A DNA stretch of 43,823 nucleotides from an uncultured Oscillospiraceae bacterium (GTDB lineage Bacteria; Bacillota; Clostridia; Oscillospirales; Oscillospiraceae): assembly GCA_958423465.1 (NCBI GenBank), contig CATZRD010000017.1:1-43823 (forward strand), given 5' to 3'. The notes under the pieces are model-generated. The model saw only the letters and a list, made by a program, of their open reading frames with translations, did no database searches and was not told where the DNA came from. This document shows positions 5,934-14,206 of this stretch, in pieces; within the stretch, counting starts at the first letter, position 1; each line of letters opens with the position of its first letter. The position numbers and the translations under genes are program-made.

Positions 5934-8003
5934 ATGAAAAAGATAGCATCCCTGTGCCTGTGCGCCCTGTTCCTGCTCACCCTCAGTTCACCGCCGGCCC
6001 TGGCGGTGGAGACCTTTGCCGCCAGCGAGGCGTGCGTGGAGCTGATCAAGGAGTACGAGGGCTTCCGCGATCAGGCCTATGAGGACAATGGGAAATGGTA
6101 CATCGGCTATGGGACCAATGTGGAGCTGGCCGACTACCCCTACGGCATCACGGAGGAGGAGGCGGACTGGCTCCTGCGCCAGGCGCTGGCGGATAAGGAG
6201 GAGAGCGTCAACCGCATGCTCATGGACTACGGGATCTTCGTGACCCAGTACCAGTTCGACGCCATGGTCTCCATGACCTACAACCTGGGGACCCAGTGGA
6301 TGCGCCCGGACTACCGGTTCTTCTCCTATCTGCTCCAGGGAATCGAGAATTATACGGAGGTGGAGGTGGTCAACGCCATCGCCACCTGGTGCCACCAGGG
6401 CACGACGGTGAAGGACCATCTGGCCCAGCGGCGGCTGCGGGAGGCGTCTTTGTTCCTCTACGGCGACTATGACGGCTGCCTGGTCTCTGAATACTGCTAC
6501 ATCCACTTTGAGGCCGGCGGCGGCCAGCTGGAGAACACCACCATCTTCTACCCGGTGGGCCAGCCCTACGGCCAGCTGCCCGTCCCCATCCTGACGGGCC
6601 GCCGGTTCCTGGGCTGGTACGACAGCTTCGGCCAGCAGTATACCGGCGTGGAGACAGCCTATGGCGACAACCTGACCCTCACCGCCCGGTGGGACGGGGA
6701 GGCCGCCCCCCAGAAGCCGGAGATCGACTATTCCGCCTGGGTCAACCCCTACAGCGACGTGACGGCGGAGAGCTGGTTCTTCGCCCCGGTGCGGGAGCTG
6801 AGCTATAAGGGCGTCATGAGCGGCTATCCCGACGGTACCTTCCGGCCGGATCAGGAGCTCACCTGCGGCGAGGCGCTGAAGCTGATCCTGCTGGCCGCGG
6901 GCCAGGAGGACCTGGGCAGCGTGGCGCTGGGGGCCCACTGGGCGGCCAATTATCTGATGACCGCGGAGCGCCTGGGCTGCGTGGCCCCCGGCGAGATCCA
7001 GGACCTGGACGCCCCCATCACCCGGTCCATGGTGGCCCGGATCACCGCCGTGGCCATGGGCCTCGACTACCGCACCGGGGCCAGCCCCTTCGCCGACGCC
7101 GATGACGGCTACCTGCTGGCCCTCTATGAGGAGGGCATCCTCAACGGCACCGTGTCCGCCGGCAAGCGGTACTACTACCCGGAGAGCACCATCATCCGCT
7201 CCGAAGTGGCGGCCATCGTCTCCCGGGTCAGCGGCTGGGAGTATCAGGAGAAGAACGACCCCGCCCGGTCCGGGTACATCGAGTACGCCAAAAAGACCAT
7301 CCCCGTCAAGTGGGACGTGCCAGCCGCGCCCTATGACCGGAACCTGTTCGTCAAGGACGGCAGCCTCATGTACTACAACGACCCGGCCTATCAAACCGCC
7401 ATCGGCATCGACGTGTCCTCCCATCAGGGGGACATCGACTGGCGGAAGGTGGCGGACGCCGGCATTGAATTCGCCTTCATCCGGGTAGGCGGCCGGGGCT
7501 ACAGCGAGGGGGCCATCTACGAGGACCAGAAGTTCCTCCAGAACATCACCGGCGCCCAGGCCAACGGAATCAAGGTGGGAGTCTACTTCTACTCTCAGGC
7601 CATCTCCACGGAGGAGGCGGAGGAGGAGGCCCGGTTCGTCCTGGACAAGCTCATCGACAACCAGATCTCCCTGGACTACCCGGTGGTCTACGACTGGGAG
7701 ATCGCGCCGTCCAAGACCGCCCGCACCGCCGGGATCGACTCCGTTACCCTCACCGACTGCGCCATCACGTTCTGCCAGACGGTGGAGGACGAGTGGTTCA
7801 CCCCCATGATCTACTGCGGCCGGGAGGTGGCCTACACCATGTACGATCTCAGCCGCCTCACCGACTACGACCTCTGGTATCCCCAGTACGCCTCCCAGCC
7901 CGGTATGTACTACGATTACCGGATCTGGCAGTACACCGACAGCGGCTCGGTGCCCGGCATCAGCGGCAAGGTGGATATGGACCTCGCGTTCCTGCCCTAT
8001 TAA
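5934..8003 (+). CDS. Secreted protein with two muramidase domains: GH24 - repeat - 3x SLH - GH25
   Basis: A 689-residue exported protein. Signal peptide 1-24 (cleavage after PALA). GH24 phage-type lysozyme at about 30-180, with catalytic Glu42 (EYEG), Asp51 and the GYGTN turn. A Listeria/Bacteroides-type beta repeat at 187-253. Three S-layer homology repeats at about 272-323, 330-378 and 384-436 (first: YPDGTFRPDQELT). GH25 muramidase at about 488-689, with GIDVSSHQG (Asp493) and YDWE (Asp587, Glu589). Both enzyme families hydrolyse the same MurNAc-GlcNAc bond of peptidoglycan. SLH domains usually hold proteins to cell-wall polymers. The combination suggests a wall-attached autolysin or a weapon against other bacteria. 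Both sets of acidic residues are present, so both domains may be active. The gene stands alone, with a terminator after it. The start is set by GAGAGAGGA upstream and the signal peptide. Confidence 0.88.
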   Translation: MKKIASLCLCALFLLTLSSPPALAVETFAASEACVELIKEYEGFRDQAYEDNGKWYIGYGTNVELADYPYGITEEEADWLLRQALADKEESVNRMLMDYGIFVTQYQFDAMVSMTYNLGTQWMRPDYRFFSYLLQGIENYTEVEVVNAIATWCHQGTTVKDHLAQRRLREASLFLYGDYDGCLVSEYCYIHFEAGGGQLENTTIFYPVGQPYGQLPVPILTGRRFLGWYDSFGQQYTGVETAYGDNLTLTARWDGEAAPQKPEIDYSAWVNPYSDVTAESWFFAPVRELSYKGVMSGYPDGTFRPDQELTCGEALKLILLAAGQEDLGSVALGAHWAANYLMTAERLGCVAPGEIQDLDAPITRSMVARITAVAMGLDYRTGASPFADADDGYLLALYEEGILNGTVSAGKRYYYPESTIIRSEVAAIVSRVSGWEYQEKNDPARSGYIEYAKKTIPVKWDVPAAPYDRNLFVKDGSLMYYNDPAYQTAIGIDVSSHQGDIDWRKVADAGIEFAFIRVGGRGYSEGAIYEDQKFLQNITGAQANGIKVGVYFYSQAISTEEAEEEARFVLDKLIDNQISLDYPVVYDWEIAPSKTARTAGIDSVTLTDCAITFCQTVEDEWFTPMIYCGREVAYTMYDLSRLTDYDLWYPQYASQPGMYYDYRIWQYTDSGSVPGISGKVDMDLAFLPY

Positions 8004-8012
8004 TAACGAAAG

Positions 8013-8050
8013 AAGAGACGCCTTCCCCCGGGGAAGGCGCCTCTTTTTTT
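8013..8050 (+). terminator. Terminator after the double-muramidase gene
   Basis: A long GC stem around GACGCCTTCCCC / GGGGAAGGCGCC followed by seven T. On the minus strand it ends in CTCTTCTTT, so it could also serve the convergent LytM gene. Confidence 0.88.
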
Positions 8051-8063
8051 GAAGTCACTTTGT

Positions 8064-8096
8064 CCGCGCCCGCCGGGGAAAACCGGCGCGGTTTTT
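8064..8096 (+). terminator. Second hairpin terminator
   Basis: CCGCG...GCCGG / CCGGCGCGG followed by five T, just before the stop of the convergent LytM gene. It probably backs up the preceding terminator. Confidence 0.6.
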
Positions 8097-8106
8097 GGGG
8101 GATCTG

Positions 8107-8892
8107 CTAGCCCAGATACTCCGCCGGGTCCACGGCCTGGCCGTTCTTGGACACAGAGAAGTGGAGATGGGCCCCCAGGGCCGCCTCCGTCAGGGAGGTG
8201 TTGCCCACGGTGCCGATGACCGTTCCTGCCTCCACATGATCCCCCGCCAGCACCGGCGGGTCCACCTGCAGGCTGGCGTAGGTGGTGACGGTGCCGTCGC
8301 CGTGGTCGATGACCACGGTGGGACCCATGCGCCCGTCGTCAGTGACGGACTGTACGGTGCCGGCGGCGACAGCCGTCACTTCGGTGCCCGCGGCGGCCTG
8401 GATGTCCACGCCGTCGTGGGTGCGCCAGTCGCCCAGGGTAGCGTCATAGGTGAGCTGGTCCAGGGAGAACACCGCTACCGTCTCCCCGCTGAGGGGGGCG
8501 GATACGGTCCGGCGCTCCGCTTTGGCGGGCGCCGCCGGGGCCTGGGGGATGGACACCACCTCGCTCACCGGCTCCTGGAGCTGGCCCGTGGGCTGGGCCG
8601 GGGTATCCGTCTCCAGGTCGGAGGGGAGGGAGGGGATCGCCGCCGGCTTCTGCCCGGAGACGGGCCGGGCGGGAGCGTCCTCCTCCTTCTGCTGATAGAC
8701 GGGGGCCTTATCTCCCGGGTCGGTCTGATCCACGGTCACCGTCTGATCCTGACCCTCCTGGGGCGCGGTTTCCTCTCTGGACAGGGCAACATAGCCAACC
8801 ACTCCGGCTGCGACCACGCAGACGAGCAGGGCTATGTAAAAGCCCATGCCGCCGAAGATGGAGGCAGCCTGCCGCTTGCCTCTTTTTTCCAT
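8107..8892 (-). CDS. Membrane-anchored M23/LytM peptidase, SpoIIQ-like
   Basis: A 261-residue protein with a short basic cytoplasmic N-terminus, one membrane helix (17-37), a Pro/Glu/Gln-rich linker (40-130) and a C-terminal LytM domain (about 135-261). The zinc ligands of active M23 endopeptidases are all present: His159 and Asp163 (HDGVD), and His242 and His244 (HLH). Size and layout match SpoIIQ, the forespore partner of SpoIIIAH in engulfment; clostridial SpoIIQ often keeps the full zinc site, unlike that of Bacillus. Without spoIIIAH or spoIID nearby this stays a likely identity rather than a firm one; a general wall hydrolase is the alternative. AAGGAAG lies before the ATG. Confidence 0.75.
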   Translation of the reverse strand: MEKRGKRQAASIFGGMGFYIALLVCVVAAGVVGYVALSREETAPQEGQDQTVTVDQTDPGDKAPVYQQKEEDAPARPVSGQKPAAIPSLPSDLETDTPAQPTGQLQEPVSEVVSIPQAPAAPAKAERRTVSAPLSGETVAVFSLDQLTYDATLGDWRTHDGVDIQAAAGTEVTAVAAGTVQSVTDDGRMGPTVVIDHGDGTVTTYASLQVDPPVLAGDHVEAGTVIGTVGNTSLTEAALGAHLHFSVSKNGQAVDPAEYLG

Positions 8893-8960
8893 ACGCGACT
8901 TCCTTTCATCATCCCTCCGCTCCTGTGGGGCGGATGTGATGGCGCTCTCCTGAGGGGAGA

Positions 8961-9000
8961 AACGCCTCTGACCGCATTGTGCGCAGTCAGAGGCGTTTTT
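8961..9000. terminator. Hairpin between the pyr operon and the LytM gene
   Basis: AACGCCTCTGAC (8961-8972) pairs exactly with GTCAGAGGCGTT (8986-8997). On the plus strand it ends in five T, on the minus strand in TTTCTCCCC. On the minus strand it would weakly terminate pyr transcripts. The rest of 8893-9137 shows no gene. Confidence 0.55.
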
Positions 9001-9137
9001 ATACGGTTTTGCCAGTCCCTCCGGAAAAATTTCGCGGGGGCGTTTTCCAAGCGGTGTTTCGAATAGAACAGGACCCGCGTTGCCGCGCGCAAGACTCTGT
9101 GGAGCAGGGACTTGGCAGCGCGGAAAAATTCTTTTTG

Positions 9138-9165
9138 GATACGTTTTCTTATAAGAAAACGTATC
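9138..9165. repeat. 28-bp perfect palindrome over the pyrI stop codon
   Basis: GATACGTTTTCTTA followed directly by its own reverse complement, with no spacer; it overlaps the pyrI TGA. Being A/T-rich in a GC-rich region, it stands out. It may be the 3' end hairpin of the pyr mRNA (an A/T-rich stretch follows) or a protein site. Confidence 0.8.
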
Positions 9166-9577
9166 AGGCCTGGGTCTCGCAGTAGAGGCAGCGGTACACC
9201 CGGTTCTCCCGGTCGGTGAGGGTGAACACCTGGGGCAGCTCCTGCTCCACGGAGGTGATGCACCGGGGGTTCTTGCAGCGGATGACGCCGGTGATGGTCT
9301 CCGGCAGCTTCAGCTGGCGCTTCTCCTGACGCTGGCCGTCCTTGATGATGTTCACGGTGATGTTGGGGTCCACATAGCCGATGAGATCCCAGTCCAGCTC
9401 CAGGATGCGGTCGATCTTGATGATGTCCTTCCGGCCCAGCTTGCCGCTGACCACGTTTTTCAGGATGGCCACGGTGCAGTCCAGCTCGCCCAGGCCCAGG
9501 ATCTGATACAGCTCCATGGCCTTTCCGGCGGTGATATGGTCGATGACGATTCCGTTTTTGATAGCGTCGATGATCAT
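9164..9577 (-). CDS. pyrI: Aspartate carbamoyltransferase regulatory chain
   Basis: A 137-residue regulatory subunit that binds nucleotides (CTP/ATP in well-studied homologues) and assembles with PyrB to make ATCase respond to pyrimidine supply. The N-terminal allosteric domain is followed by a zinc ribbon with the four family cysteines Cys101 and Cys106 (CKNPRC) and Cys130 and Cys133 (CLYC). Slightly shorter than the ~150-residue E. coli protein but complete. The start at 9577 has GGGAGGAG upstream; it lies 17 nt after pyrB and is the last gene of the operon. Its presence means flux can be controlled at the enzyme level, which fits the absence of a leader attenuator. Confidence 0.95.
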   Translation of the reverse strand: MIIDAIKNGIVIDHITAGKAMELYQILGLGELDCTVAILKNVVSGKLGRKDIIKIDRILELDWDLIGYVDPNITVNIIKDGQRQEKRQLKLPETITGVIRCKNPRCITSVEQELPQVFTLTDRENRVYRCLYCETQA

Positions 9578-9594
9578 AGTTTCACTCCTCCCTC

Positions 9595-10509
9595 TCAGTC
9601 GATGCCCAGCAGCTTCATGATAAGGGCCATGCGGATATACTTGCCGTACTGCACCTGCTTGAAGTAGCAGGCCCGGGGGTCCTTGTCCACCGCCACGGAG
9701 ATCTCGTTGACCCGGGGCAGGGGATGGAGGATGCACAGGTCCTCCCTGGCGTTTTTCAGCTTCTCCGGGGTGAGGATATAGCTGTCCTTCAGGCGCAGGT
9801 AGTCCTCCTCGTTGAAGAACCGCTCCCGCTGGACCCGGGTCATATAGAGGATGTCCAGCTTCGGCATCACGGCCTCCAGGTCCGTGGTCTGCTCATAGGG
9901 GATGCCGGTTTTCTTCAGCGCCTCCTTCTTCACATAGCTGGGCAGCTTCAGCTCCTCCGGGGAGATGAGGATGACCTTGATGCCGCTGTAGCGGCTGAGG
10001 GCGCTGATAAGGGAGTGGACGGTGCGGCCGAACTTCAGGTCCCCGCAGAAGCCCACGGTGAGGTCGCTGAACCGGCCCTTCTCGTGGTGGATGGTCAGAA
10101 GGTCGGTGAGGGTCTGGGTGGGGTGGTTGTGGCCGCCGTCGCCGGCGTTGATGACGGGCACTGTGGCGCTCATGGACGCCACCAGGGGAGCGCCCTCCTT
10201 GGGGTGGCGCATGGCGATGATGTCGCTGTAGCAGGAGACGGTGCGCACCGTGTCCGCCACGCTCTCACCCTTGGCGGCGGAGGAGCTGGCGGCCTCGGAA
10301 AAGCCCAGCACCTGACCGCCCAGGCTCAGCATGGCGGACTCGAAGCTGAGGCGGGTGCGGGTGGACGGCTCGAAGAACAGGGTGGCCAGGATCTTGCCGT
10401 CGCACTTGTGGGCGTAGGCCGCGGGATCGTCGATGATCCTGCCGGCGACCGCTACCAGCTCGTCGATCTCCGCTGTGGACAGGTCCAGAATGTTGATCAG
10501 ACTTCTCAT
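9595..10509 (-). CDS. pyrB: Aspartate carbamoyltransferase catalytic chain
   Basis: A 304-residue cytoplasmic enzyme that condenses carbamoyl phosphate with aspartate to carbamoyl-aspartate, the committed step of pyrimidine synthesis. The carbamoyl-phosphate loop FFEPSTRTR is at 45-53; HPTQTLTDL and HPLPRVNEI supply the aspartate-side residues. The start (MRSLINILDL) has GGAGG within the last codons of pyrE, so translation of the two is linked. It directly precedes pyrI, the normal arrangement of the two-subunit enzyme. Confidence 0.96.
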   Translation of the reverse strand: MRSLINILDLSTAEIDELVAVAGRIIDDPAAYAHKCDGKILATLFFEPSTRTRLSFESAMLSLGGQVLGFSEAASSSAAKGESVADTVRTVSCYSDIIAMRHPKEGAPLVASMSATVPVINAGDGGHNHPTQTLTDLLTIHHEKGRFSDLTVGFCGDLKFGRTVHSLISALSRYSGIKVILISPEELKLPSYVKKEALKKTGIPYEQTTDLEAVMPKLDILYMTRVQRERFFNEEDYLRLKDSYILTPEKLKNAREDLCILHPLPRVNEISVAVDKDPRACYFKQVQYGKYIRMALIMKLLGID

Positions 10510-10510
10510 G

Positions 10511-11158
10511 TTACTTGTTTCCTCCAATCCAGTTTTCATCGGACGGGTCATCCCGGAAGGCCAGCAGCCGGGCGACGTCCGCAGGTCTGATGTAGTTTTC
10601 CTCGGCGGCCACCCGGGCGATGACGTCAAAGTTCGTAAGGCTCACATTTTGTACGTCCGCCGCCGCCAGGCGCTCCAGGCCCTTCTTCATGCCGTAGGTG
10701 AAGATGCTGACCACTCCCAGCACGTCGGCGCCCGCTTCCCGCAGCACGTTCACCACCTCGATGACGCTGCCGCCGGTGGAGATCAGGTCCTCCACCACCA
10801 CCACCTTCTGTCCCGGCTCCAGTCGTCCCTCGATCTGGTTCTGGCGGCCGTGGTCCTTGCTGCCGGAGCGGACGTAGCCCATGGGCAGGCCCATGATGTG
10901 GCCCACGATGGCGGCGTGGGCGATGCCGGCGGTGCTGGTGCCCATAAGGACCTCCGCCTCCGGGTACGCCCGCTGGATGGTCTCCGCCAGAGCGTTCTCC
11001 ACGTCGTTTCGCACCTCCGGGGCGGTGAGAGTCAGGCGGTTGTCGCAGTAGACCGGGCTTTTGATGCCGCTGGCCCAGATAAAGGGCTCCTCCGGCCGGA
11101 AAAACACGGCTTTGATCTTGAGAAGATCCTTCGCGATGAGGGTTTGGATGGTTTCCAT
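10511..11158 (-). CDS. pyrE: Orotate phosphoribosyltransferase
   Basis: A 215-residue enzyme that joins orotate to PRPP to make OMP. The PRPP-binding motif VVVVEDLISTGGS lies at 119-131, and the flexible catalytic loop with K-D-H-G is at 101-104. The start at 11158 has AAAAAAGGAG upstream. The stop is one base from the pyrB start region. Downstream of the HAD gene and a 55-nt gap in the operon. Confidence 0.95.
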   Translation of the reverse strand: METIQTLIAKDLLKIKAVFFRPEEPFIWASGIKSPVYCDNRLTLTAPEVRNDVENALAETIQRAYPEAEVLMGTSTAGIAHAAIVGHIMGLPMGYVRSGSKDHGRQNQIEGRLEPGQKVVVVEDLISTGGSVIEVVNVLREAGADVLGVVSIFTYGMKKGLERLAAADVQNVSLTNFDVIARVAAEENYIRPADVARLLAFRDDPSDENWIGGNK

Positions 11159-11213
11159 AGCAGGCTCCTTTTTTCTGTATCGTTTTCCCATGGACGGGGG
11201 TTCCGGACCGGGG

Positions 11214-11864
11214 TCATTCCCCCAGCAGCAGCTTCCGGAGGGCGGCGAGGTCCTCGGCGATATAGTCCGCCCCGGCGGAGACGTGCTCCGCCCGGTCGCC
11301 GTAGCCGTAGAGCACGCCGATGGCTTTGAGGCCCGCCTCGTGGGCACCGGCGACGTCGTGGCGGCGGTCGCCCACCATCACCGCCCGGCTGAGGTCCCCG
11401 CCGGCGAGACGGAGGGCCTGGCGGACGACCACGGCCTTTTTGGCCCCCTGCTGGTCGTGGAGAGGCGCGCCGCAGACATGGGCAAAGTACCGGGCCAGAC
11501 CGAAGTGCTCCAGAATCCGCACGGCGAAGACCTCCGGCTTGGAGGTGGCGATGATGAGCTGTTTCCCGGCGGCTTGCAGGTCTCTCAGCAGCTCCGCCAT
11601 GCCGGGGTAGGGCACGTTCTCATGCCAGCCCTGGCGGGAGAAGTACTCCCGGAAATACTCGGTGGCTTCCTCCGTCTGCTCCGGCGTAAAGCCGTAGAAC
11701 TCCGGGAAGGACTCGTCCAGAGGCGGGCCGATGAACTTGGTCAGGCTGTCCGGGTCCTCGTGGATGCCGAAGCGGGCCAGAGCGGTGGCCACGGCCTTGG
11801 TAATGCCCTCCTTGGGGTCCGTCACCGTGCCGTCCAGATCAAATAAGATGGTATCCCAATGCAT
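11214..11864 (-). CDS. HAD-superfamily phosphatase inside the pyrimidine operon (Gph/PpaX-like)
   Basis: A 216-residue hydrolase with the HAD nucleophile motif F-D-L-D-G-T (Asp9, Asp11), motif II in IIATSK, and motif III/IV in VMVGDRRHDVAGA. A helical cap lies at about residues 17-80, the type 1 cap of phosphoglycolate phosphatase-like enzymes. Such enzymes act on phosphoglycolate, pyrophosphate or nucleotides; the sequence does not say which. Between pyrF and pyrE, with an 11-nt gap to pyrF, it may dephosphorylate a pyrimidine monophosphate or remove a damaged by-product. That is inference from position. Confidence 0.85.
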   Translation of the reverse strand: MHWDTILFDLDGTVTDPKEGITKAVATALARFGIHEDPDSLTKFIGPPLDESFPEFYGFTPEQTEEATEYFREYFSRQGWHENVPYPGMAELLRDLQAAGKQLIIATSKPEVFAVRILEHFGLARYFAHVCGAPLHDQQGAKKAVVVRQALRLAGGDLSRAVMVGDRRHDVAGAHEAGLKAIGVLYGYGDRAEHVSAGADYIAEDLAALRKLLLGE

Positions 11865-11875
11865 TTCGTATCCCC

Positions 11876-12574
11876 TTATCCCACAAATTCCCTGACGCAC
11901 TGGCAGTAGGCGGCCACGGGGTCATCCGCCTGGGTGATGGGCCGGCCCACCACGATGTAGTCGCTGCCCAGCTCCCGGGCCCGGGCGGGGGTGGTGACGC
12001 GCTTCTGGTCCCCCGCGTCCCCGCCGGCGAAGCGGACGCCGGGGGTCACGGTGACAAAATCCCTGCCGCAGGCGTTGTGTACGGTCTCCGCCTCCAGGGG
12101 GGAGCACACCACGCCGTCCAGCCCCGCCTTCCTGGCGTTCCGGGCGTAGTGCATGACAGTAAAGGCCATGGCCTGGGGGATGAGCAGCTCGTCCGTCAGC
12201 TGCTCCTGGCTGGTGGAGGTGAGCTGGGTGACGGCGATGAGCAGGGGTCGGGACCCGTCGGGCCGGGTCAGGCCCTCCAGCGCCGCCTCCATCATGGGCC
12301 GGGCGCCGGCGGCGTGGAGGTTCACCATGTCCACGTCCAGGGCGGACAGCACCGCCATGGCCTTTTTCACCGTGTTGGGGATGTCGTGGAGCTTCAGGTC
12401 CAGAAAGATCCGGTGGCCCCGGGCCTTGATCTCCCGGACGATGGCAGGTCCCTCGGCGTAAAACAGCTCCATGCCGATCTTCACAAAGGGCTTCTCCTCC
12501 GTGAACCGGTCCAGAAAAGCTAGGGTTTTCTCCCTGCTGTCGAAATCCAGGGCGATGATCACGTCCTTACCCAT
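11876..12574 (-). CDS. pyrF: Orotidine 5'-phosphate decarboxylase
   Basis: A 232-residue TIM-barrel enzyme that converts OMP to UMP, the last step of the pathway. The family signature DLKLHDIPNT is at 59-68, containing the catalytic Lys and Asp. The C-terminal phosphate loop includes VTPGVRF and VVGRPIT. Length and motifs fit the bacterial group I enzyme. The start overlaps the last 8 bases of pyrD. Confidence 0.96.
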   Translation of the reverse strand: MGKDVIIALDFDSREKTLAFLDRFTEEKPFVKIGMELFYAEGPAIVREIKARGHRIFLDLKLHDIPNTVKKAMAVLSALDVDMVNLHAAGARPMMEAALEGLTRPDGSRPLLIAVTQLTSTSQEQLTDELLIPQAMAFTVMHYARNARKAGLDGVVCSPLEAETVHNACGRDFVTVTPGVRFAGGDAGDQKRVTTPARARELGSDYIVVGRPITQADDPVAAYCQCVREFVG

Positions 12575-13484
12575 GGTGCGCTCCTCCTATGATGTCTTTT
12601 AAATCGTTGATCTCATACTGCTCCATGACCCGGGGCAGATCCGCGATAATGTCCCGGCAGACGAAGGGGTCCACCAGGTTGGCGGCCCCCACCTCCACCG
12701 CCGTGGCCCCCGCCAGCATCATCTCGATGACGTCCTCCGCGCATTTGACGCCGCCCATGCCGATGATGGGGATGGATACCGCCTCGTACACCTGGTACAC
12801 CATCCGGAGAGCCACCGGGAACACGGCGGGGCCGGACAGCCCGCCGGTGCCGTTGGCCAGCACCGGGCGGCGGCGCTTCAGGTCCACGCGCATCCCCATG
12901 AGGGTGTTGATGAGGCTGACGCCGTCGGCCCCCGCGGCCTCGCAGGCCCGGGCGATGGCGGTAATGTCCGTGACGTTGGGGCTGAGCTTCATGTACACCG
13001 GCTTGCGGGTGACGGCCTTCACCGCCCTCGTCACCGCCGCCGCCATGTCGGGGCTGGTGCCGAAGCTCATGCCGCCGTTGTGGACGTTGGGGCAGGAGAT
13101 GTTCACCTCCAGCCAGCCCACCTGGGGCTCCCGGTCCAGCTTTTCGCAGGTGTAGGCGTAATCCTCGATGGAAAAGCCGCTGACGTTGGCCATGACGGGC
13201 TTGTGAAAGACCTCCCCCAGCCGGGGCAGCTCCTCGGCGGCGACCGCGTCCACCCCGGGGTTCTGGAGGCCCACGGCGTTGAGCATCCCGGCGGCGCACT
13301 CGGCGATCCGGGGGGTAGGGTTGCCGAACCGGGGCTCCCGGGTGGTGCCCTTGAAGGAGAAGGTCCCCAGACAGTTGATGTCATAGAGCTGGGCGAACTC
13401 ATAGCCGTAGCCGAAGGTGCCGGAGGCGGGAATCACCGGGTTGTCCAGCCGGACGCCGGACAGGGTGACGGACGTATCTACCAC
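12567..13484 (-). CDS. pyrD: Dihydroorotate dehydrogenase B, catalytic subunit (NAD+-dependent class 1B)
   Basis: A 305-residue FMN enzyme that oxidises dihydroorotate to orotate. The active-site cysteine is Cys131 in NISCPN, characteristic of class 1. Phosphate-binding elements NGTGGLSG and GMGGV occur further on. It works as a heterotetramer with PyrK, which passes the electrons to NAD+; pyrK is directly upstream and overlaps this gene by 7 bases. The enzyme is cytoplasmic and does not need quinones, fitting an anaerobe. Confidence 0.96.
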   Translation of the reverse strand: MVDTSVTLSGVRLDNPVIPASGTFGYGYEFAQLYDINCLGTFSFKGTTREPRFGNPTPRIAECAAGMLNAVGLQNPGVDAVAAEELPRLGEVFHKPVMANVSGFSIEDYAYTCEKLDREPQVGWLEVNISCPNVHNGGMSFGTSPDMAAAVTRAVKAVTRKPVYMKLSPNVTDITAIARACEAAGADGVSLINTLMGMRVDLKRRRPVLANGTGGLSGPAVFPVALRMVYQVYEAVSIPIIGMGGVKCAEDVIEMMLAGATAVEVGAANLVDPFVCRDIIADLPRVMEQYEINDLKDIIGGAHHG

Positions 13485-14206
13485 AGGATCTCCTCCTTTT
13501 CCAGCACCGGACCGTCCCTGCAGATCCGCTTGCCGCCGTATTTCGTCTCGCAGGAGCAGCCCATGCAGGCCCCGAAGCCGCAGCCCATGCGCTCCTCAAA
13601 GCTGAGCTGGCCGGAGGTCCCGGCGGCGGCCCAAACCGCCTTCAGCATCGGCTCCGGGCCGCAGGCGCAGTAGTAGTCGTAGCGCTCCGGCAGGGCCCGG
13701 GTGACGAAGCCCCGGACGCCATAGCTGCCGTCGGCGGTGGCCACAAGAGTCTCGATCCCCAGGGCCCTGAACCGGTCCTCATAAAAGATCTCGCTTTTGA
13801 AGTTGAAGCCCAGGACGGCCACGGGGGTCTTTCCCGCCGCCAGGAGAGCTTTCGCCAGGCCGTACATGGGGGGCGTGCCTACGCCGCCGCCGATGACCAG
13901 AGTGCGGCTGCCGCACTTTTCCACGTCGAAGCCGTTGCCCAGTCCCGAGAGAACGTCCAGTTTCTCGCCGGGCGTCATGGCGGCCATGGCCCGGGTCCCG
14001 CTGCCCACGGCCTTGTAGACGATGGTGAGTCCCTCCCGGTCCCAGTCGCACACGGAGATGGGCCGCCGGAGAAAGAACCCCTCCAGCCTGATGTTGATGA
14101 ATTGCCCCGGGGCGGTGATGGGGGAGGCGTCGCCCAGGAGCCGCATCTCCCACACGTCCGCCGTCAGGGGGCGGTTGGCCGCCACGGTATAGACCACCTG
14201 CTTCAT
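13478..14206 (-). CDS. pyrK: Dihydroorotate dehydrogenase B, electron-transfer subunit
   Basis: A 242-residue iron-sulfur flavoprotein of the ferredoxin reductase family. FAD-binding RRPIS is at 47-51, the NAD-binding G-G-G-V-G-T is near 106-111, and the C-terminal [2Fe-2S] cluster is held by Cys209, Cys214, Cys217 and Cys229 (CGFGACMGC). It moves electrons from PyrD's FMN to NAD+. The start at 14206 overlaps the pyrC stop. The match in length and every motif makes this call safe. Confidence 0.95.
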   Translation of the reverse strand: MKQVVYTVAANRPLTADVWEMRLLGDASPITAPGQFINIRLEGFFLRRPISVCDWDREGLTIVYKAVGSGTRAMAAMTPGEKLDVLSGLGNGFDVEKCGSRTLVIGGGVGTPPMYGLAKALLAAGKTPVAVLGFNFKSEIFYEDRFRALGIETLVATADGSYGVRGFVTRALPERYDYYCACGPEPMLKAVWAAAGTSGQLSFEERMGCGFGACMGCSCETKYGGKRICRDGPVLEKEEILW

